Shown here in pieces: positions 21,575-30,800 of a stretch of DNA of 64,000 bases. The translations under genes and the position numbers were made by a program. Position 1 is the first letter of the stretch. The number at the start of each line of letters is the position of its first letter. The notes beneath the pieces are model-generated. The model was given only the letters and a program-made list of their open reading frames with translations. It made no database searches and was not told the origin of the DNA. This DNA comes from Nocardia vinacea (GTDB taxonomy: Bacteria > Actinomycetota > Actinomycetes > Mycobacteriales > Mycobacteriaceae), in assembly GCF_035920345.1 (NCBI RefSeq), contig NZ_CP109149.1:1612001-1676000 (forward strand), read 5' to 3'.

Positions 21575-22261
21575 TTACTCCGGGGCGAAGCCGACCGCGA
21601 TACCGCGCGCGCCGAGCCAGGGCATCGGATCGATCGGTGCGCCGTCGCCCGAGTGGATTTCGTAGTGCAGGTGCGGACCGGTGGAGAAGCCACGGTTGCC
21701 GACGGTGGCGATGACATCGCCCGCGCGCACCTGCTGACCGACGGTGGCGAGAATGTCGTTCACGTGGCCGTAGATGCCGATGGTGCCGTCATCTTGCTGC
21801 ACCCGCACCCACAGGCCGAAGCCGGAGGCCGGACCCGCCTCGATCACGGTGCCGTCGGTGACCGCGGCGATCGGGGTCCCGATGGTGTCGGCGAAATCGA
21901 GGCCGGCGTGCAGCGTGCCCCAGCGCATGCCGAAGTTCGATGTCAGCAGGCCCTCGATAGGACGAACGGTGCGCGGCCGGGCCGCCTCGGTGGCGATGCG
22001 GTTCTGCTCCCAGATCACGGCCTCGGGAACGGTTTGCGGAATCTGGGCCTCGCGCGGGGTGAACGCGGTGAAGGCGATGGCGCCATTGGTCCGGTCGGCC
22101 GACTGGTCCGTCTTCCCGGCCAGTGCGTCGGGTTCCACGGCGGCCATGACGCCGAGCGAGGCGCTGACGACGGCGGCCGCGGCAACCACCCGGGTTGCGG
22201 CGCGGTTGCGGCGTGAGCGGGTCGCGCCGAGACGATAAGATAACGGTACGGTCACGGGCAT
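21575..22261 (-). CDS. M23 family peptidoglycan endopeptidase
   Basis: This is a secreted LytM-type zinc metallopeptidase acting on cell-wall peptides. A basic N-terminus and hydrophobic signal segment (VVAAAAVVSASLGVMAA) are followed by a linker and a C-terminal M23 domain. The zinc site is visible as HAGLDFAD (HxxxD) and HLHYEIH (HxH). The start is uncertain: ATG at 22261 (MPVTVPLSYRLG) is chosen here, but in-frame starts at 22285 and 22309 exist and none has a clear ribosome binding site. Confidence 0.9.
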   Translation of the reverse strand: MPVTVPLSYRLGATRSRRNRAATRVVAAAAVVSASLGVMAAVEPDALAGKTDQSADRTNGAIAFTAFTPREAQIPQTVPEAVIWEQNRIATEAARPRTVRPIEGLLTSNFGMRWGTLHAGLDFADTIGTPIAAVTDGTVIEAGPASGFGLWVRVQQDDGTIGIYGHVNDILATVGQQVRAGDVIATVGNRGFSTGPHLHYEIHSGDGAPIDPMPWLGARGIAVGFAPE

Positions 22262-22410
22262 GGCTAGAACGTACGGTACGGCCATGTGGGTGCCGTAATC
22301 CTGTGCCAACCGTCACAGATCAGCAAAAGCCCAGTTGATTGGTTACAACTCAATAACGACATGGTGTGTATGCATTGCCGACCTGGCGTGATGCCGTACT
22401 GCGCGGAGTT

Positions 22411-22429
22411 GACTGGCAAGATGCCAGTC
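22411..22429. promoter_or_regulatory. Inverted repeat operator before an ArsR gene
   Basis: GACTGGCA-AGA-TGCCAGTC is a perfect 8-bp inverted repeat with a 3-base spacer, ending 16 bases before the GTG chosen as start of the ArsR-type regulator. It overlaps an alternative in-frame ATG (22421), which argues for the downstream GTG and for autoregulation. Confidence 0.6.
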
Positions 22430-22444
22430 GATCACACTGTTTCA

Positions 22445-22768
22445 GTGGCGACTAATGGAGTTCAGGCCATCGAGGCGCTCGCGGACCCGACCCGCCGGGC
22501 CATTTTCGAGGCATTGCCGACCGCGCCGCTGTCGGTCGGCGATCTCGCGAAACTCGTCGGCGTCACCAGCTCGGCGGCCTCCCAGCATCTACGTGTACTG
22601 CGCGAGGCCCGGCTGGTGATGATGCGTCCGGACGGCAATCGGCGGCTGTACTTCCTGGATCCGCGTGGACTGGGCGATGCGCGCGACTATCTGGAGCAGT
22701 TCTGGCCCAGCGCACTGGCGGCCTATGCCGCGGCTTTGAGCAACGCTCGCGCCGAGGGCACCTCTTGA
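22445..22768 (+). CDS. ArsR family winged-helix regulator (metal-site-lacking)
   Basis: This 107-residue regulator is a single winged helix-turn-helix (AIEALADPTRRAIFEALPTAPLSVGDLAKLVGVTSSAASQHLRVLREARLV). Recognition helix SSAASQHLRVL is typical of ArsR relatives that control transport or metabolic genes; no Cys cluster for metal sensing is present. The start is uncertain: GTG 22445 fits the family N-terminus and leaves the 22411-22429 palindrome in the promoter; ATG 22421 is the alternative. It ends 10 bases from the convergent GT9 gene. Confidence 0.85.
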   Translation: MATNGVQAIEALADPTRRAIFEALPTAPLSVGDLAKLVGVTSSAASQHLRVLREARLVMMRPDGNRRLYFLDPRGLGDARDYLEQFWPSALAAYAAALSNARAEGTS

Positions 22769-22778
22769 ACGCTCGTGG

Positions 22779-23765
22779 TCAACCCACGCGGCGATACGCC
22801 GTTCGCGCGCGATTATTGCCGTTGGCAGGCCACGCCCGCTTGGCGAGTTGCTTGTCGACCGCGCTGATCACCTCGGTGACGCCGATTCGTAGCAATCCGG
22901 GGTCGGGCGTATCGGCCATCGGATCGCCGAGCTGACCGGCCCACAGCACCGCATGCCTGCCGAGGAGATGCGGTGGCGGCCCTCCCCAGCGCGGCGGTGT
23001 CGGTCCGAACAGCAATACGGTGCGGGTTCCGAAGGCGATGGCCAGATGCGCGACGCCGGTATCGCCGGAGATCACGAGCGCGGCCTCGGCGACGGTGGCG
23101 GCGAGTTCGATGAGGTTCTGCTCGCCGGCGAGCACCCGGCCAATGGGTAGGCCCGCGCGGGCGGCGATATTCAGCGCGATATCGCGCTCGGACTCGTCAC
23201 CGGTGAGCACCACCTCGCGACCGAGCACCAGTAGATGACGCACCACCGCGGCGAACCGGTCCGGCGGCCAGCGGCGGGCCGGTGCGCCCGCTCCCACGTG
23301 CACCACGACGCAATCGCGGCGACTGGTGGTCGCGACCGGCGGGACGAGTCCGAGATTGCGGCGATCGGCCACGATGCCGTCGGATTCGAGCAGGTGGCAC
23401 CAGCGCTCGACGTGATGCATATCCGTTTGCCATTCCGGGCCCTCCAGCTCCGGAAAGGCGGAATTTCGGTAGGAGAGGATGCGTCCGGGATCGGTCTTGG
23501 TGAGTGCGACGATGCTCTCGGCGCTCCGGCCGTGCAGATTGACCGCCAGTGCGGGTTCGGGAGCGTCCCAGCGCAGGTCGCTGAGGTCGGAGGTGGGGAT
23601 CATGGAGTCGACGGAGGCGATGAGGTCGACGATCGGCTTCAGGCGATGCGGAGCGGCGAGGACGATCTGATCGTGCGGTTTCGCCCGTCGCAGCGCGCGC
23701 AACGCGGGAACCGCGGTGAGCAGATCACCGAGGCCACGTGCCTGCAGCACGAGAACAACCGCCAC
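22779..23765 (-). CDS. Glycosyltransferase family 9 protein
   Basis: This 328-residue protein resembles the ADP-heptose:LPS heptosyltransferase family (GT9, GT-B fold). The N-terminal RGLGDLLTAVPALRALRRA is the family nucleotide-binding start. The C-terminal donor site reads LVISGDTGVAHLAIAFGTRTVLLFGPTPP, with the conserved DTG.xH. Actinobacteria lack LPS, so the acceptor here is another glycan or secondary metabolite; the donor cannot be read from sequence. Confidence 0.9.
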   Translation of the reverse strand: MAVVLVLQARGLGDLLTAVPALRALRRAKPHDQIVLAAPHRLKPIVDLIASVDSMIPTSDLSDLRWDAPEPALAVNLHGRSAESIVALTKTDPGRILSYRNSAFPELEGPEWQTDMHHVERWCHLLESDGIVADRRNLGLVPPVATTSRRDCVVVHVGAGAPARRWPPDRFAAVVRHLLVLGREVVLTGDESERDIALNIAARAGLPIGRVLAGEQNLIELAATVAEAALVISGDTGVAHLAIAFGTRTVLLFGPTPPRWGGPPPHLLGRHAVLWAGQLGDPMADTPDPGLLRIGVTEVISAVDKQLAKRAWPANGNNRARTAYRRVG

Positions 23766-23967
23766 CCTCTTCTCCTAGCCACCCGAGACTCGCGAACTCG
23801 ACCCACCCGCTTCACCCCATGGATGCACACGACGAGAGCCACTTAGGGATGACTACCCGAGCCCCCTCGGCGATAAACGTGAGCGAGTAGCTCGTTATCG
23901 AGCCCACTGTCCGAGTCGGAGGACTAACCTCGGCGATGGCGGCCAACTACCACCAAGGAGCGTTCCT

Positions 23968-24378
23968 ATGACCTCCCGACTCAACCCGTACATCAGTTTT
24001 TCCGACTCGGCGCGCACCGCGTTGGAGTTCTATCGAGATGTGTTCGACGGCACGCTGACCATGCAGACCTTCGGGGATATGGGGGATAAGGACGCGCCCG
24101 GCGCGGATCTGATCATGCACGGCATGCTGGAAACGCCGAGCGGATTCACGCTGATGGCTTCGGATACCCCGCCAGGTATGGAATACAAACCAGGAAGCAG
24201 CATTTCGATCAGTCTCAGCGGTGACGACGCCGATGAACTGCGCGGCTACTGGGACAAGCTGTGTGCCGGTGGCACCGTGACCGTGCCGTTGGAGAAGCAG
24301 ATGTGGGGCGATGAATTCGGCATGTGCCTGGACCGCTTCGGCATCGCGTGGATGGTCAATATCGCGGCACCCGCTTAG
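23968..24378 (+). CDS. VOC superfamily protein, PhnB-like
   Basis: This 136-residue protein has the PhnB/3-demethylubiquinone-methyltransferase-like fold of the vicinal oxygen chelate superfamily. Visible signatures are NPYISFSDSARTALEFYRDVFDG at the start and WGDEFGMCLDRFGIAWMVNI at the end. AAGGAG lies 8 bases before the ATG. Proteins of this type often act in small-molecule modification or resistance; no specific reaction can be assigned. It is monocistronic and divergent from the GT9 gene. Confidence 0.88.
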   Translation: MTSRLNPYISFSDSARTALEFYRDVFDGTLTMQTFGDMGDKDAPGADLIMHGMLETPSGFTLMASDTPPGMEYKPGSSISISLSGDDADELRGYWDKLCAGGTVTVPLEKQMWGDEFGMCLDRFGIAWMVNIAAPA

Positions 24379-24436
24379 ACCGGCAGCCGCTCGAAGTGTT
24401 CATCGAGCAAATGTCCAGAAAACCGCTGACGCAAGG

Positions 24437-24453
24437 CATAGCATCATGCTATG
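24437..24453. promoter_or_regulatory. 17-bp palindrome overlapping a start codon
   Basis: CATAGCATCATGCTATG is a perfect palindrome (8-1-8) whose last three bases are the ATG of the HdeD-like gene. It may be an operator, or an mRNA hairpin hiding the start codon. Confidence 0.6.
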
Positions 24454-25029
24454 ACGACAAACAGCGTGCTAGAGGGTCCTCTGCAGTCGCTTGCGCGCAG
24501 TGCGTGGCAAATGGTTCTGGTCACCGGCATCCTGTCGGTGATCCTCGGTGTGATGATCCTGGCCTGGCCCGATGTGACACTGGTGGCCGCCGGCATCATC
24601 TTCGGCATCTATCTGGTGGTGAGTGGCTTCCTCCAGTTGGTGGCCGCATTCGGCACGCACACCAGCACCGGAATCCGGGTGCTCGCATTCGTCAGCGGTG
24701 GGTTGTCGATCATTATCGGTATCTTCTGCTTCCGTGACGAGTTGGCCTCGATTCTGTTGCTCGGTCTGTGGATCGGCATCGGCTGGCTGTTCCGCGGTGT
24801 CGCGCTGCTGATGGCGGCGATCTCCGAGCCCGCGCTGCCGGGTCGGGGCTGGGAGGGTTTCTTCGGGATCATCACCGCGATCGGTGGTGTGGTGCTGATC
24901 GTGTGGCCGGTCGCGTCGGTGGCGACGCTGGCATTGGTCGCCGGGTGGTGGCTGATCATCCTGGGCATCATGGAAATCGTCACCTCGTTCGGTGTCCGCA
25001 AGGATGCGAAGAAGCTCGCCGAGATCTGA
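24451..25029 (+). CDS. HdeD/DUF308 family membrane protein
   Basis: This 192-residue protein has six predicted membrane helices in three hairpin-like pairs, the DUF308 architecture shared with E. coli HdeD, which is linked to acid resistance. Typical stretches are VTGILSVILGVMILAWPDVTL and the third-repeat GVVLIVWPVASVATLALVAGWWLIILGIMEI. The start codon sits in a 17-bp palindrome and has no strong ribosome binding site. A stress role is by family analogy only. Confidence 0.88.
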   Translation: MTTNSVLEGPLQSLARSAWQMVLVTGILSVILGVMILAWPDVTLVAAGIIFGIYLVVSGFLQLVAAFGTHTSTGIRVLAFVSGGLSIIIGIFCFRDELASILLLGLWIGIGWLFRGVALLMAAISEPALPGRGWEGFFGIITAIGGVVLIVWPVASVATLALVAGWWLIILGIMEIVTSFGVRKDAKKLAEI

Positions 25030-25150
25030 GATCTCCGATTCCTGCGGCCGTCGCTTACCGCGGCGGCCGCAGGCGTATTTCCAATGGGGGACTGATGCTT
25101 TCGTCGTGGCGGCGCGGCTCGGGCCTTTCGATTTATGCCACGATATAGGG

Positions 25151-25510
25151 ATGCCTAAGACGCTGCCCGCGCTGGATGTGTCCGCGCCGATCTGCTGCGC
25201 GCCGGTGGCGGCGGCCCCGGTCGACGATCGGGTCGCGCTGGAAGTGGCGTTGCGGTTGAAGGCGCTGGCGGATCCGGTGCGGGTGAAGTTGATGTCGCTA
25301 TTGCTGGCCGAGCGGGACGGCACGGTCAATACTCGAGAGCTGGCCGCCGCGGTCGCGCTCGCAGAGTCGACGGTGAGCCATCATCTGGGCCAACTGCGCG
25401 CCGCCGGTCTGGTGGAGTCGGTGCGTCAGGGGATGACTGTGCAGCATGCGGCACGCCGGGATGCGTTGTCCGCCTTGTGTTTCGTACTCGACCCGGAGTG
25501 CTGCCGCTAG
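25151..25510 (+). CDS. ArsR/SmtB family metal(loid)-sensing repressor
   Basis: This 119-residue winged-helix repressor starts at the ATG at 25151. The DNA-binding helix is ESTVSHHLGQLRAAGLVE. An N-terminal Cys pair (Cys15-Cys16 in PICCAP) matches in position the As(III)-binding Cys15/Cys16 of Corynebacterium glutamicum ArsR; the third Cys of that site is missing, but a second pair ends the protein (PECCR). This suggests sensing of arsenite or another soft metal across the dimer. No arsenic transport or reductase gene is adjacent, so the targets are elsewhere or lost. Confidence 0.88.
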   Translation: MPKTLPALDVSAPICCAPVAAAPVDDRVALEVALRLKALADPVRVKLMSLLLAERDGTVNTRELAAAVALAESTVSHHLGQLRAAGLVESVRQGMTVQHAARRDALSALCFVLDPECCR

Positions 25511-26009
25511 CAGGAATCGGTCGAAGTGGTTGGCCTGTCGCGGTCTGCGGGGCACACTCTAGATAGCGATGTTCGGTGCTCTGATCGAACGCGGGGGTGA
25601 GGACCGGATGCGGATTCGACCGAGGCAACAGCTGGCGTGGTCAGGGTCGGGTTCCTGATAGCCAGTAGTCGGACGAAAGCAGGCCTGCGGTGGGGTGTGC
25701 ATTGCGGCAGGCATGGAGGCGTCGATCGGTCCGACGTCCCCGTCGCACGGCGGTGCAGGTATTGAGGCCGAAGGCGTCGCACAGTTGGTGGTCTTGTCAT
25801 CGATGAGCCGCGCGGCCTCGGCGATCGAAATTCTCTGCGGCCATGATTCGGCGCTGCCCACACCGACGCCTTCGCTCTCGGCGTGATCGACGGCGAGTTC
25901 GACGATCTTGCCGCAGACTTGCGGGAAACCGACCTCGTTACGGCATGAGTTCTGAATCACGCTGTGCTGCATTGCGATTCAGTAGTTCCTATCTGCTCTC
26001 GATTCCCGC
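25511..26009. other. Gene-poor stretch at the edge of an accessory island
   Basis: No supportable gene is seen between the ArsR gene and the integrase remnant. Open frames here lack ribosome binding sites and recognisable domains. It probably represents degraded DNA. Confidence 0.5.
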
Positions 26010-26202
26010 GTGGTCGAAGCAACCGCCGCACCGCGCGCTCACCGAAGTCGACCAGCGCCTGACCGGCGCGGCGGCGCGCCCGGTCATCGCGCCGGAGACG
26101 ATCGTGGTCGATCACGGCAAAGCGTTTCAGTCCCAAGCACTCCGATCGGAGTGCCGGTCGCTGGGCATCAGCCTGCAGCCCTCACTCCGGGCCGCAGTGT
26201 GA
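26010..26202 (+). pseudogene. Mu-type integrase/transposase catalytic-core remnant
   Basis: The frame reads TEVDQRLTGAAARPVIAPET and then IVVDHGKAFQSQALRSECRS plus LGISLQP. This is the middle of a DDE (rve) integrase core as found in actinobacterial Mu-type transposases, including the D in VVDHGK and the following LGIS.QP strand. Upstream helices and everything after the LQP strand are missing, and there is no start signal, so this is a decayed fragment. Confidence 0.75.
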
Positions 26203-26204
26203 GG

Positions 26205-26693
26205 TCACGCAGGAGGGTTCACTCCTTGCACGTGCAGCCATACTTGGTGGCCGAACTCGTTGCCCAGCCACACACCCTTGTCCGGTCCTCCTGTCGTCAG
26301 GATAAAAGCTCGTGCATCGTCGCCTGTTGCGTGGAGAACCACCCGGACATGATCGAGCTGGTACGCGTCGTCGTCGCTATCACCGACGCCTTTCGCTTGT
26401 TTGCGGAGGTAGACCTGTTGCACGCTGTCCAGATCGATGTTCAGAAATGCAGGGTCGCAGCGTCCGCCGGGCTCAGAGTACTTCGGCCGACGCCAACCCG
26501 GCAGCGTCGCCGGCACCGTCCCGAGGACGTAGGTGACATCCGTACGGGGCTCGAAATCATCGCCCGGCGCGTCTAGTGGAAATTCGCGACCGCCGTCGGA
26601 TCCATAGACACCAACGTAGATATGGTCATCGGTACCCGAGCCCGGATTGTAATGGGTAAGCAATTCGACTTTCATTCCCCGAATGTGTGACAT
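26205..26693 (-). CDS. Small PLAT/lipoxygenase-homology-like protein
   Basis: This 162-residue protein has an N-terminal stretch VELLTHYNPGSGTDDHIYVG that resembles the first strands of a PLAT/LH2 beta-sandwich; the C-terminal half again has a strand-rich pattern (DHVRVVLHATGDDARAFILT). There is no signal peptide. AGGAGC lies 7 bases before the ATG. It is the last gene of the unit with the LodB-like flavoprotein and LodA-like oxidase. A ligand- or membrane-binding role is inferred from the fold only. Confidence 0.65.
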   Translation of the reverse strand: MSHIRGMKVELLTHYNPGSGTDDHIYVGVYGSDGGREFPLDAPGDDFEPRTDVTYVLGTVPATLPGWRRPKYSEPGGRCDPAFLNIDLDSVQQVYLRKQAKGVGDSDDDAYQLDHVRVVLHATGDDARAFILTTGGPDKGVWLGNEFGHQVWLHVQGVNPPA

Positions 26694-26753
26694 AGCTCGT
26701 GCTCCTTTCTAGAAATATCCTCGATCCGTCTGGGTTTCGGGTGATCGACCGAA

Positions 26754-27869
26754 TTAAGTGGGTGCCAACCGGCCCCGGCGCAGGTTTCGGTGGTCGGGGG
26801 CGGATCGGACTTCGGGTTCCGCTGGATCCGAGCGGTCCCGCCAGAACGGCATGCAGGTGAATCTGGGCTCCCAGCTGTAGATTTCGGCGCGTAGCTTTCG
26901 GTATTCGGTGGCGGAGTTGTCGACCAGTTCGAGATAGTCGGTGTGGTGGTCGTTCATCAGTGCGTTGGTGGCTGCGGTCGCGGTACGCAGGGCGAAGGTC
27001 ACTCCGCCCGAGGACAGTGGGTCGACTGCGAGGGCGGCGTCTCCGACCGCGACCCAGCCGGGCCCTGCACAGGGTCGTAATTGGTGGCTGGCCGCGGAGA
27101 TAACGCGGACCTCACCGATGGGGCATCGGTCGGTGAGGTGTCGAATGTGGCGAGTGGCGGCTACAGCGGCGGCCCAGCCGCTCGGTGTCCTCAACCTGTC
27201 CTGCGCGGCGTTGCGTGCGTCGGTGAAGCAGGCGACTATGCGGTGACCGCCGGGCAGCGGGGATGCATACCACCAGCCGGAGGCGACGGCCTCCAGGAAG
27301 GTGTCACCAAGCGGCTCGCTCGGCCGGGTGAGGAATACCCGTGCCGCGCACACCAGCCGGTCGAGCTGAGCTCGTTTCCCGCCGAGCCCGCGCCCGAACC
27401 GGGCCGCCCGCCCGGATGCCTCGACCAGCATCGACGCATGCACAGGTTCGGACGCCTCGATCTCGAATCCGCCCGAGCTGCGCTCGATATGGCGGGCCCG
27501 CACTCCACGCAATACCCTGACCCCGGCGTCGGCCGCGGCTTGGGCCAGCATGGCGTCGAAGCGAGCCCGATCGACGTGCCAGCCGTTGCCGTGGGGGCTG
27601 AACAGGAAAGACCGCTGTGACACGAGGCTGGCCCCCCACGCGCTGGCCGTCTGGTACGAGGGCAGTGAGCCGAGCGCGGTGAACTGTTCCCACACGCCCA
27701 GCTCACGCAGCAGTGGGTTGACCGACGGTGGCAGGGTCTCTCCCATCCGCAGTTGGTCGTAGTCCGAGCTCTCGTAGAGCGCTACGCGAGCGCCGACGCG
27801 GGCCAGTCCCAGTGCTGTCGCCGATCCCGCCGGACCACCACCGACTACGACGACATCGACGGTCTTCAC
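26754..27869 (-). CDS. LodB-like FAD-dependent monooxygenase/maturase
   Basis: This 371-residue flavoprotein is of the tryptophan-halogenase/geranylgeranyl-reductase type. The FAD Rossmann motif VVVVGGGPAGSATALGLAR is at the N-terminus; GWVAVGDAALAVDPLSSGGV is the second FAD motif. It lacks the halogenase WxWxIP motif. The GTG at 27869 is chosen because it overlaps the stop of the upstream oxidase gene (TAGTG) and has GGAG at proper spacing. In Marinomonas, LodB is needed to build the cysteine tryptophylquinone of LodA, and this gene sits right after a LodA-like gene, so a maturase role is the natural inference. Confidence 0.85.
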   Translation of the reverse strand: MKTVDVVVVGGGPAGSATALGLARVGARVALYESSDYDQLRMGETLPPSVNPLLRELGVWEQFTALGSLPSYQTASAWGASLVSQRSFLFSPHGNGWHVDRARFDAMLAQAAADAGVRVLRGVRARHIERSSGGFEIEASEPVHASMLVEASGRAARFGRGLGGKRAQLDRLVCAARVFLTRPSEPLGDTFLEAVASGWWYASPLPGGHRIVACFTDARNAAQDRLRTPSGWAAAVAATRHIRHLTDRCPIGEVRVISAASHQLRPCAGPGWVAVGDAALAVDPLSSGGVTFALRTATAATNALMNDHHTDYLELVDNSATEYRKLRAEIYSWEPRFTCMPFWRDRSDPAEPEVRSAPDHRNLRRGRLAPT

Positions 27870-30800
27870 TACACGCTCCGCGTCCGGTGGAGCGGGGACA
27901 CTGCCGTAGCCGTATTGGAGGATTTGCGAACTTGTACGGCTCGATCCCTGGGTTGCGCCGTTGCTTGCCCACGGCGCTGTCGCCGACAGAGTGTGAGCAG
28001 AAGGCAGCGCAGCGCAGCGCACACGCCGCGGTGGGGCTCCTGCGGCCTGCCGCACCCGTCATCACGACTACCACACGTTGGCCGGTCGCCGCCGGGCCAA
28101 ACACCGGCCGAAAGCGTGCGCTCCCTGGTGAACAGCAACCCACGGCGGGTGTCGCCGGTCGCCCGCACACGGATGCGGTAATCACCAGCCGTCGTCGCCG
28201 CGACCGAGGCGACGAACCGGTCGCCGTCCGTAGCCAGTGCGATGTCGGTCGTGGTGCCGTCGGGCCTTGTGACCTCGGCCCAGACATAAAGCTTGGCGGT
28301 GATCGGGACACCGGCCCCGGTCACGGTGGCGGTCACGGTGATCTTCGCGCCAGGTTGAAAACTGTTCTGGTCGACAGATGCTGACAGCGCGACGTCCGAC
28401 CAGGCGTGCACCATCACCGAGTACCGTTCGGCCCGCAACGCCGCTGCGGCCCCGCCGACCGTGTCGTCGCGGATTTCGGGTGTATCGCCACTACCGCCGA
28501 CGTAGTCGGTGTACGCGAGTACCGCGTTCCAGGTGCCGGCATGGCTCGGGCGGCCCGGGGCCACGAGTAGCGGGAGCGGGATCTGGTAGTAGGAGACCTG
28601 TTCGGTTTCCACGAACTCGCCGCCGTGTGCCCGCGCGGTCGTTGGATCGACGAGCTGGCCGTAGGGAGTTTCCAGCAGGAACTGTAGGTATTTGCGGTTC
28701 TCGGCGAGCAGGATCACCTCTGCGAGGTTGTCCTCGTCGCAGACCACGAATGGGATCCGCTGGACCTGACCGACACTGATCATGCCGACGGGATCGAGCA
28801 GCACCTCGGCATTGCTGATCCCGCTGAGGATCTGTAGGAAATACTTCTTCAGTAGGAACGGGTTGTCCCCACCCATTGCCGAACCGGTGATCAGAAGGTA
28901 GCCGCCGTGGTTGCCGGAGATGGTCTGCAGCGCCGCCGTGCTGGTGTTCGCCGCGGTACCCACGCCGATCGAGTAGGTGTACTCGTTGATCTGTCCTGCC
29001 ACGTCGGAGATCCAGCGGACCCGGTTCTCGTTGCCGTCGGTGAGCACGACGAGCGACTGAACCTGCCCGGTCGCTCCTGATAGCGTCGCGCGGCCCTCGA
29101 AGATGCCGTCGCCGATCGAGGTGTTGCCGCCCGGGTCCAGCCCCGCGCCGTTGATTGCGGCCCGGATACCGGCGCGCGGTGTCGAACGGATCGCTCGGGT
29201 CACCTAGAACGGTGAGAGCCTCGACCATGGCGGCATTGTCATCGAACGCAGTGAGGGAGAGCGCGTCACCAGCCAGCATGACGTCGGCGAAGGTATTGGC
29301 CGCATCACGCACGCTCTGCGACTTGGTGCCCACCCCGTCCCCGCGATCCTCGGCCATGCTGCCCGACTTGTCCAATACCAGCGCCACTGCGGCGGTCTTA
29401 CGGGGTACCGCGTTGGCGGTGACGGGAATCAACCAGCTCTGGCTCGTCTGCGGACAGGTCACGGTGACGCTGTCGGTGACGCTGTGCGAGGGGTTGGGGG
29501 CGGCGTAGATGATCCACAGTCGCACGGTGGCCACAGCACCACCGGTCGAGGGAACCGAGTAGGGCGGTGGAATGGACCAGGTCAGGCTCGGATCGGTCGG
29601 GGCGGTGAAATCCAGGGTGGCCGGGGTGGACGACCGGACCTCGAAGACGACCGCACGTGCCGCCTTGCGGGTGGTTCCCATCGGCCCCTGCGTTACGTCG
29701 TGGAAGGTGATGGCGGCGGTGACCAGGCTGACCCAGGTGTCGGCCGTATCGCAGCGGTCTGTCTCCACCAGGTCGCTCCCTTGGCGGGTGACGAAACCCA
29801 CCTTGTTCCACTTGCCCGCGACGAACGCGTCCCGGTTGCCGGTGGAGCGGTCCCACTGCTGGGGCACGGCGACGCCGGGGACCTTGACGCTGTTGGGCCG
29901 CGGTACCGGCCACCAGTACGTGGAGCATGCCAAGAAGTCGGACTGCCAGGGCACAGCCATGCTTGCGGTGACCTCGCCGGGCTGCACCTTGGCGTGGTCC
30001 AGCCGGAACGACGGCTGCCCGTTGATCAGCACGACCGGTCGGTACTTGCTGGCGTTACGCAGGAACTGACCAGCCTCGATGCCGGGAAATAGGGCGCCGC
30101 CGACGCAATTCTCCAAGGCCGCCTTATCCATACCGTCGGGGGTGACGTCCGAATCCGGCGGTGGCGCATGGCCCCAGGCGCTGTTCCAGTCGTTGACGAC
30201 CGTGCCCGCGGCCCATTTCTGGACCAGCGCGATCTGGGTATCGGTGAGTCTGAGGCTCCGCGTCCCATCGTTGGCCTCGGATTCCAGCCGGGGCATGTGG
30301 ATGCTGCCGGCCGGTGCGGTCAGGTAGGTGTGAACCTGTGTACTGCTCGGCATCGGATGACTGAAATTGTGATGCCCGATGGCGTCGGAGTTCACCGCTT
30401 TGGTGTCGGCGGCCGCCTGCAGGATCGGATAGATGTCATTGGCATACGACGGGGTGCCCGGCACCTGAAGCTGTCCGTCCTGCACGAACAGGTCGAACAT
30501 CATGTCCCAGAGCCGGAAGACGTTATCGATCGGCGGGGCGAACTTGGGCGGAGCGACGATAATCCAGGATCCGACCGCGGTGAAGGTCTGGGCACCGATC
30601 CGCACCGTCGCGGTAACCGGTCCATCGGCCATGTCGTCGTACCATTCGTCACTGTCGGCGAAACCGTCGAGCGTATGATTCGACGGCGATCCGGAGTTGC
30701 CGAAGCCGCCGAGCACCAACAACCGGCCGTCGTTGTCGGTACGTATCTCGCCGAGCGGCACGGTCTCAGCTGGCTGCCCTTTGACCGTGAAGGTGCCGGT

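Noticed and set aside
23880..23925. GAGCGAGTAGCTCG-like stretch as another copy of the leader repeat.
   Set aside because: Only about ten bases are alike and the rest of the unit is missing.
25559..25972. 137-codon minus-strand frame after the ArsR gene.
   Set aside because: No ribosome binding site or domain; low-complexity composition; lies in decayed DNA.
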